Assembly: GCF_048544455.1 (NCBI RefSeq)
Contig: NC_133538.1
Location: forward strand, 144,395,922-144,459,921
Reading direction: 5' to 3'
Length of the DNA: 64,000 nt
Source: Silene latifolia
Lineage: Eukaryota; Streptophyta; Magnoliopsida; Caryophyllales; Caryophyllaceae
Position numbers and translations under genes: made by a program. Under the pieces are notes generated by a model. The model saw nothing but the letters and a program-made list of their open reading frames with translations. It was not told the DNA's origin and made no database searches. Below, in pieces: positions 56,951 to 64,000 of the stretch; within the stretch, counting starts at the first letter, position 1, and every line of letters starts with the position of its first letter.

Positions 56951-58850
56951 TTCATAAATCCGTATATTAAAGATGTATTATAATACTCCAAAAGTCTTAA
57001 ATCATTCGCAATGATCAATATGTCATCCACATATAAGACTAATTAAAACTTCCGTAACTCCCACTAAACTCCATGTGTAAACACAACTTCTCGACTTATC
57101 GAGAAATGTTTTACCACATGATCAAAATGTTGATTCTAACTCATTGATGTCCTACTTAAGACCCTCTCTTAAGTTTTACATTATCTTAGGATTGCAAGAA
57201 TCTACTAAACTCAAGACATGTATTGAATACATTCCTTCTATTGAAGAAGTGGGTTTTAGATTCACTCGCTATGTATTTCATAACCTCATGATGAAACACA
57301 ATCCCTAAGAAGATCCAAATAGACTTAATCATTTCAATTAGTGCAAAACCCTTTGCAACCAATCTTGCTTTGAAATATCTCTTTATTAGTGCAAAACCCT
57401 TTGTCACTAATCAAGCCCTTTGTTTCGGATTTTCATGGCTCTAAGCCTTGTATTGAGTTGTGACTTAAACACTCTTATGTAAGTCATATGTTCATTACTT
57501 TCTAGAAGTAATCAACTTGAATCAACCAATTTCTTTTGTAAGTTATAAGCTCTTTACTTTCTTAAAAGTAGCATGAATTCATCATCTTTAACAAGTGACG
57601 AATTTAACCTCCTAGGTTTTAAAGAAACAACGTCTTACACAAAACGTCTCATGTAGCCAAGAAAGACCAGTTTCTTGCGACATAACATTCTTTGTGGCTC
57701 TAGTATAATTTTCTCCCACTCTGTCTTCTAGAAATAAACTTGTATTTCAGAAAGACAGCTTCACGAGCCACAAACCCGGTGTACTCGTGATTATAATAAT
57801 AAAAATGAGCATTTGTTTCTTGTGAAAACTTACAAACATGGTACCCTTACCATTTCATATCTCATATGATTCTATTTAGTGGAAAAAATAATTTAGACAA
57901 AAATGATAAAATCCCCAAAAGTATCAAGTAACTGAAAGTAACTTGATTGAAGTCCAAACCATATCGAATAGCGTTTGATTTCTTATCCAACCACACATTA
58001 CTCCATAATGCGTGCTAAGAGAGATTAACTTGTGATACTATATCACATTTCCTTTGGCTTATATCAAAGTCTTCACTTTGATAATCCCATCACGACTAAA
58101 TCGTGATTCCTTGAACTCTTTGAATTTCTTCAAAAGATTTTTCTATTTACCTCATCAACTTAAATCGTTGGTAAAAGAAAATGATCAACCTATTTTGGAT
58201 CAATGATTTACAACATCGATCTCGTTTTCAACCAAAAGGCACGAGACATCTTGCTTTGAATACAAGATACGCATATACCATTAACAATCTAATGGTTTCA
58301 AGACTACTCGATAACTCTTTGCGTTCATTATTCCAAAACTTAAGGTTTAATCTTGGGTTACCAATTTTGAGTCTTGCATCATCTTCATGATTTATCATTC
58401 TAGTTTGGTTTAGAATATAATCACCTTGATAATGGGCTAGCCATATATCAAATCGTGGTGTATAGGGTCACAAAAGTGAAACCTCTTTTGTAACTTAACA
58501 AGTTTATATTCTTATTTAGAGTTTATGCACTTAATAGTCACAATTAAGTACAACTATAAACCTAAAACTAGATTGATTACACAATGACTCTATCTCTCAA
58601 TATGATTGTTGCTAGTCGTCATATTCTAATCATCCTATGTATCAAGTACAATGATGAAAACCTCCATTGGTTTCTAATATTGACGAAGTGGTACTAGCAA
58701 AATTTATGTTTAATCAAATAAACATTTAAAGAAGAAGGTCCCATTAGATGTCCTACAACTAACTTGTTGATTCTTCAATAATTTGGGGTAGTTTCCTTTC
58801 TCGTGTCCAACATTTGAGACAATGGAAACTTTATCGGTCGGGATTGATAG
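56950..58850 (-). pseudogene. Traces of copia gag-pol (zinc knuckle, integrase end, RT)
   Basis: Minus-strand order: gag zinc-knuckle region (58830-58776; CATTGT, ATGTTGGACACG, GGAAACTACCCC aligned by eye to the usual C-x2-C-x4-H-x4-C coding), then no clear protease or integrase core. The integrase C-terminal stretch EYTGFVAREAVFLKYKFIS with RRQSGRK follows (57805-57705), and the RT box LVLYVDDILII (57045-57015). The spacing between the last two (about 700 bp) is shorter than in intact copia elements. Frame is lost between traces by many stops and indels. Enough remains for family placement, not for function. Confidence 0.65.
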
Positions 58851-61590
58851 GTTTAGTATCGTCATTCTCAACAACTTTACTTTTAACATTACCTTGTATC
58901 AATTCCATTATAATCTTTACTTCTTGAACCTCGTCCTCATCTTATCGGTTTAAGAGAATGCTCCCACTCATTTCAATGAGTCTTTGCTTTGAGTAGCAAA
59001 ATTGAATTCATGAAGAACACTCTTCATTTGTTCGTTTTAGTCTTAAAAACTTTCATTGAGGTGGTTGCGTTATTTTGGTCAATTACGAATTCTTGACAAA
59101 ACTAATTACCAAAATAATTTATCGCTTCAAGGTACTTAATTCAATTAAGTATATGAATAACAATCCATTCTAAGTAGATGTGTTAGTCAAGAATCAAAAC
59201 CTGTTTGATAATGAATAACTTTAATCTATACTCTTTACAAGAGATCCTTAGCAATGGTTCATTTGAGGTTTTTAGAAGCAAAATTCAAATTTGTCTCTAG
59301 TTACGATGTTTTAATGGAGATTTTGAAAAATCGAAATGATATCGTATATGAATTGTGGTAAAGAAATAGAACAATATAATAACGGAATAGTGGAAAGACT
59401 TAACATTTATCGTTTTAAATCATACTTGTAAATAAATTAACAAGATATGAGCATTTATATAGTGACCTCTACCCAACTATAAAAATGATTCCGAGATCCA
59501 AATTCATATCAACTTGGGCACGGGGTAGCCGATGCAACCCTTATCAATATAACTCGGTGGATTAACACTTTAATCGATTCTACTTTTAGAACTCTCGGTC
59601 GATAAAATTACATTAACATTTATCTTTAGCCCAAAACACATCCGACAAGGGCACGGGGTAGCCGATACATCCCTTATCAAAAAACTTTTGTTGAGTTCAA
59701 TCCAAATTTCGAATAAATGTGTCCATTATCCAAACCCACATTAACTTGGGCACGGGTTGGCCGATACATCCCTTATCAACATGAATTCGGTGGATAGACA
59801 TTTATCACCCACTTCCCCTACGTAACAAGGTTTGTACCCCGGGGTAGCCGAGCGCACTCCCTCGCGAAATAGGTTTTCATGGTTTCTACTATTTGGTAAG
59901 GCTATGTCTCAATTGATTGTTTTAGCGAGAGGTCATGTCAATTTATTATCTATCACGTTTTAAGTGAACTAAAGCGGTTAACTACGATAATTTTAATTGA
60001 CACGGTCGATAAACTCGATAAAATAAGGATGCATGATTTAGTTATGGCGATTTAGCGATGCATGTGACATAAAATAAAATGCAAGCATAAAGATAAATAA
60101 ATCCTAGTATGGCCTTTCCTAAAATAGAAAAACTATTTATCTATTACATATTCGGAAACCAACTCCATTGGTCCCTTGAACTTCGATTGTGGCACGCATC
60201 TCGAGGTAACACCGTCTTTATGTATCGCCATTCTTGAAGAAATTCGTCTTTGGGAACTCCGGAATGAATAAAATTACATAATAAATTACATAATTTCCTA
60301 TTATACATTTGTAACTTAAAATAAAATAAATCTATTAAATTACAAAACGGTGATACGAGATCACAATAAAAATTACAACCGAATCGATATTCCCATACTT
60401 TTAGGAAATACCAATTAAAAACTAAGGCCATACTAAGTAAAATTACATAATTCAAAATTACATAAATTAAAATTATGACAATCATAAAGAAAATGCAGCA
60501 TTATAATATGTATGAACATGCTCAATTTTATGCTAAATCGCCTTTAATTAGCCAATATCGTACATTACTTGGTTTTTACGGATTTGCGTGATTTCAACAT
60601 TTTATAATCACAAAAATACATAAACTCATATTTATGCATAAGTTAATTACCCTAACCTCTTAGGACTCAAAATTTAGTCTTCACTAATAATTTGACCATA
60701 ATTAACCAATATTTTATAAAATTGTTCATAAATGGACCAAAAATTACAAAAATAAGCTATTAAACTTCAAATAAATCACAAAATTTCAAATAAATTCAAA
60801 ATTTGAAATTTAAACTCATGAACATTCTGGAAAATTTCCATGACACTCATAATGTTCAAAATCTTAGGTTAAAAAATTTCGAAAATTTACCGGAAAAACA
60901 ATGTTGCGGTTTATCGATTTTTAATAAAATAATCATAAAAACATGAAAAAATTACTTTCAATAACTTTTCAATTTTATATCTGAAAAATATAATAAAATG
61001 CAACATTAGACGTTTTTCCTAAGTCATAGATTATGTTTTATTAATTTTCCACTAATAATGTCACTATTTATGCTATTTTTCTTCAAAAATCCATAAATCA
61101 TGCAAAAAGACTTCTTTATAGCCAATTATTTTACACACATCTTGTAAAATTGCATGTGACAACATATTAATTTTCTATGACCAGATTCGAAATTTAACTC
61201 ATATTAACCTATTTTTCACCTAAATCCGAATTTAATAATGAAAAATTCATTTTTCGAGCATAACAAGTCCAAAAATTATGAAAAGTTACAGGTTATCTCA
61301 AAATAATATATGTAACAACATATCCAAGAACCAACTGAAAATTCGAAGTATAGCTAATTTTAGACCAAAAATGACATTTTTACTCATAAAATCATATTTA
61401 AATGCCATTATTGTAAAATATGAACAATAAAAATCCGTAAAATTAACCAAAATATCCTAAAACATTTTAGGACCAGAAATATTAACATGTATGGATTAAT
61501 TTCGTGATATATCATAATAACACAAATTTTACAAGTTTTATTTGTTATTCTTATAACTCGGAAAAACTTTTAACCGATTTGCATGCAAAC
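58851..61590 (-). other. gag/leader region of copia element, no clear ORF
   Basis: Contains the degenerate repeats at 59516-59870 and the leader shared with 40600-41306 (60885-61590). The ORF at 60144-60485 shows no domain. Confidence 0.5.
59516..59870. repeat. Degenerate repeats of a GGGCACGGGGTAGCCGAT unit
   Basis: Units start at 59516, 59649 and 59748 (GGTTGG variant) and a partial one near 59838. The first three continue to an ACCCTTATCAA/TCCCTTATCAA end. Spacings are 133, 99 and about 90 bp. Between them, segments with ATCGA, AACTCGGT/ACTCTCGGT and ACATT-ATC also recur. Confidence 0.8.
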
Positions 61591-61596
61591 AACCTT

Positions 61597-61609
61597 GGCT
61601 CTGATACCG
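61597..61609 (-). other. Primer binding site of copia element, iMet type
   Basis: The minus strand reads CGGTATCAGAGCC, one change from TGGTATCAGAGC, 2 nt from the LTR border. Confidence 0.8.
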
Positions 61610-61611
61610 AT

Positions 61612-62893
61612 TGAAGGAAATGTAGATCTTTATACATACTAACATACTCATATATGTTTAAATTAATTTGTCATAAAATTAAATACGGATTTTATGCATG
61701 CAAACAAATAAACAATATAAGGAAGAAAAATAATTTTCTCACCATAAAAATCGGATTTATGGGCACAAGTGAGTTCACCTACTCACTTGTTCTTGAGCTC
61801 TCCAAATGGAAGAACAAGGACTCAAAGGTAGAATCCCTCCCAAAAGCATATACCCAAGGAATACATCTTAATAAACCAATACTATTTAGATCTAGTAATA
61901 ATATTAGTTTTACCATAAAAATGACCAAAAATAAATTGTATTTTGGCTCTTGAAAATTTCGGTCAAGAGGTGATGTTTTGTGAGATTTTATTTCTCTAGA
62001 ATTATCATAAATTGTAGAGAGTTTTTGGAGGATTTTCTTACACTAGAAAAAGATGGGAAGAATGAATAATGATGATAAAGAGAAGAGCTCTCCTCTCTTT
62101 CTTGTGGGAGGCCGAAAAAGAGAGCATTGGGTAGTATGCCCAATGCCTTTTGTTTTTTCTCTTCTCAAAAGCTTAGGCTTGCAAGGCTAGTACTTAGATA
62201 TCATGATTGTGTTTTCCACTCAAGATAAAAACACAATACATATCTTACACTACCTCCTCATTTTCGGTTTTTAAGCATAAAATGGAGAATCCATTTTATT
62301 TTGTAATTTGTCAAATTTGTCACATGTAACATGTTACATGACATGTCACAATGTAATGTATTTTTGACATATTAAAAATCAACATACTCATAAAATATGT
62401 CATTTACAAAATCGACTAGTAATTCGTAATTACTTGTACCAAAAATATTTCCAAATTATAAACTACAACATTCTGTATTTATAATAATTTATTCATTCTA
62501 TTTCAATTGTTTCTTTAAACAATAATTTCATCTAAGTAATAAAATAATTCGATTACTTAGACCGTGTCTCATTTAATCATATTTACAATAAGATACGTAA
62601 ATTATACTCACAAAATCACTCGTCAATTTTAAGCAATTTAATTAACTCGTATCGGTATACGATTAATTAAATAATCAATTAAGAGTATTTCCCTATAGGT
62701 ATGACCTAAGGGGATCAACTGATCACCATCGTCGCACGACAGTAATGTCAAACTCTAGTCAGCCAACCATTACCGATATGTGTGGACCAGTTGACTGTAA
62801 AATATTACATCCCATATGTATTCTTAAAATGAGATTTAATAATGATATTTAAATCATGTGATCGCACTATTGTTGAGGACACATTTCCCAACA
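61612..62893 (-). repeat. 5' LTR of complete copia element
   Basis: 1282 bp, collinear with 54128-55414, followed by GGAAC (62894-62898). Confidence 0.95.
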
Positions 62894-62898
62894 GGAAC

Positions 62899-63064
62899 AA
62901 TATGAGACACCTCAATGAGACCGAGGTGGGAGTCCTCTAAGTGTTACTAGGACTCAAAACCAATGATCAAGATTAAAAATTGTAAACAAGAGACATAAAC
63001 AAAGCAAGAGGAGGTGTAGAAAACTCACAATGGATTGTGGCATCCTCCAAAAGCTTGTCAATCC
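62899..63064 (-). other. Athila-like noncoding segment right of the copia insertion
   Basis: Short stretch joining the insertion site to the end of the ORF at 63065. No feature seen. Confidence 0.5.
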
Positions 63065-64000
63065 TCAATTGGCGCTCATTGCGGCATCCTCATCACTATC
63101 ATTGCTATCGTCATCAACTTCCTCATTATCATCATCATCATCTACCTCCATGGACCCGGAGGCTTCACCATCTTCATCATCACTTGAACTTTGCACTTCT
63201 TCCTCTTCTTCCTCATTGCAAGAGTTACTACCTCCCCCGTCATCAACAACAATCTCCTTCCCTTTAGAAACTTCACTATCCATGGTGGTATCTCTAGAAG
63301 TATTTGGGAAGAACTCCTCCCTATCCGCCCAACTAGGCAAAGGACATGTAGGATCAAGTAGTCCTTGCCTAGCTAAATGAAGGAGGGGCGGATATAGAGC
63401 TCGGTAAGCATTGACCCGATCCTCATGAGCTTCCTTATGCATGTCTTGCAATAGTTGAGTCAAGTAGTCTTTGCCTACCACGACATTAGTGCCAATTGGT
63501 GTGAATTCTTGATAGGCAAATGGATATGGTGGAGTCACAATGGGGGAGGAGGAGGGCTTGGCATGCGATTCCCTATGTTGCTTCATAATCATCTCGGCTT
63601 CATCGGAGACGGGTAGTAGGTAGCTTGGACTTCAGACATTGATGCGGCATATCTTGCTAGGCAAGATGAAGGACTTAGATTCTTTAGTGAGCCACTCATA
63701 CTTGTTGTCAAGATTATCATTCTTGACCCATTGGAACATGTTGATCATGGTGGCCAAATCAAGAAGGTTGCCTCCTTTAACCGGTTTATATGTCTTGTCT
63801 TTGTTGAAATCCGAGTTAAAGTGTTTGGCTAACCATGTTACTAAGCCTCCGTTGACAATAAAAACCGCTCCTTCTTTACCATTATCAATTTCAAGCCACC
63901 GATCAAGTAAGAGTTGAAGTATGTTGTATTCCTTGGTGAACTTTTTATTGATATTCATGGTAGATTCAAGGTATACAAAATCGAGCTCGGTAAGGTGATT
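63065..64000 (-). pseudogene. ORF of the minus-strand Athila-like element with acidic C-terminus, partial
   Basis: Open on the minus strand from the right edge (the frame continues upstream of the ATG at 63958 with LTELDFVYLEST) to 63065, with one in-frame TGA at 63632-63634. The part before the stop has YNILQLLLDRWLEIDNG, VNGGLVTWLAKHFNSDF and NLLDLATMINMFQWVKND. The part after has YLTQLLQDMHKEAHEDRV and a highly acidic tail (E6 at about 63204, D5 at about 63132) ending DEDAAMSAN. I recognise no catalytic or RNA-binding motif. It resembles uncharacterised ORFs of Athila-like elements rather than gag or pol; an env-like or ORF1-like role is possible but not shown. The stop may come from a single C-to-T change (CGA to TGA). 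Confidence 0.6.

Larger units (their letters stand above)
54128..62893 (-). mobile_element. Complete Ty1/copia element, minus strand, coding region decayed
   Basis: 8766 bp with GGAAC duplications. Left copy of the LTR 54128-55414 (3' LTR of the element) and right copy 61612-62893 (5' LTR). The primer site at 61597-61609 (GGCTCTGATACCG on the plus strand) is iMet-type, and a GTGGGAGAT purine tract abuts the 3' LTR. LTR copies differ at about 15-20 positions by eye, so the insertion is fairly recent. Yet pol survives only as traces: zinc knuckle (58776-58830), integrase end (57705-57805) and RT YVDD box (57020-57040). The master copy was therefore probably already defective when it moved. Confidence 0.9.
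50461..64000 (-). mobile_element. Athila-like element, minus strand, split by a copia insertion and running off the window
   Basis: Segments: 3' LTR 50461-52228, 3' noncoding 52229-54127, then (after the copia element) 62894-63064 and an ORF 63065 to beyond 64000. The conserved hairpin at 53834-53847 and the purine tract at 52229-52246 support the Athila-like assignment. The gag/pol end and 5' LTR, if present, lie beyond the right edge. Confidence 0.6.

Noticed and set aside
63065-63592. Host nuclear protein with an acidic domain
   Set aside because: The frame continues through one TGA into element-type sequence, and the downstream region is Athila-like up to a purine tract and LTR.
1-64000. 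Host protein-coding, rRNA or tRNA genes
   Set aside because: No conserved host domain, splice-structured ORF outside transposons, or cloverleaf was found; short tRNA-like matches are primer binding sites.

Overview
The window is plant nuclear DNA made almost entirely of transposable elements, most of them broken and nested in one another. The evidence is plant-type LTR retrotransposons (Athila-like, Tekay/Del-like, Tat/Retand-like and Ty1/copia), CACTA DNA transposons with TNP2 and Ulp1-like genes, and a Stowaway-like MITE. I see no host gene, rRNA or tRNA. A Tat-lineage element with an antisense plant-mobile-domain gene fits a Caryophyllales-type genome such as Silene, but the species is inference. 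The density of decayed elements suggests pericentromeric or other heterochromatic DNA.

Layout. 1-3802: LTR relics, including an Athila-like solo LTR (915-2516) with near-perfect target duplications. 3803-18672: a minus-strand Tekay-like element with no visible coding sequence. Its 3' LTR is split by a complete Athila-like element (5680-14126, GTATA duplications) that has gag and protease but no reverse transcriptase or integrase. 18673-19404: LTR fragment with a short repeat. 19405-24476: 5'-truncated Tekay/Del chromovirus (pol plus 3' LTR, the LTR holding a MITE). 24477-27234: 3' end of a CACTA element, with an Ulp1-like gene, a subterminal repeat array and a terminus, inserted in a Tat-type integrase tail (27235-27415). 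29179 to about 40590: Tat/Retand-like element with dual RNase H and an antisense plant-mobile-domain gene, lacking its 3' LTR. 40600-42617: 5' part of a minus-strand copia element inserted in the gag of a minus-strand Athila-like element (42618-46083), itself inserted in a minus-strand CACTA TNP2 gene (46084-47835). 48366-49694: minus-strand Tekay-like LTR. 50461-64000: minus-strand Athila-like element (3' LTR, 3' noncoding region, acidic-tailed ORF) split by a complete minus-strand copia element (54128-62893, GGAAC duplications).

No autonomous element is intact, so the genes here do not form a working system. The most unusual signal is not a gene. An 8-bp palindrome, TCGATCGA, occurs about 46 times in clusters, and in at least 13 pairs the two copies start exactly 21 bp apart with unrelated 13-bp spacers. 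These pairs sit in LTRs, gag coding sequence and noncoding DNA of different element families. All calls come from reading by eye; no alignment or database search was run.
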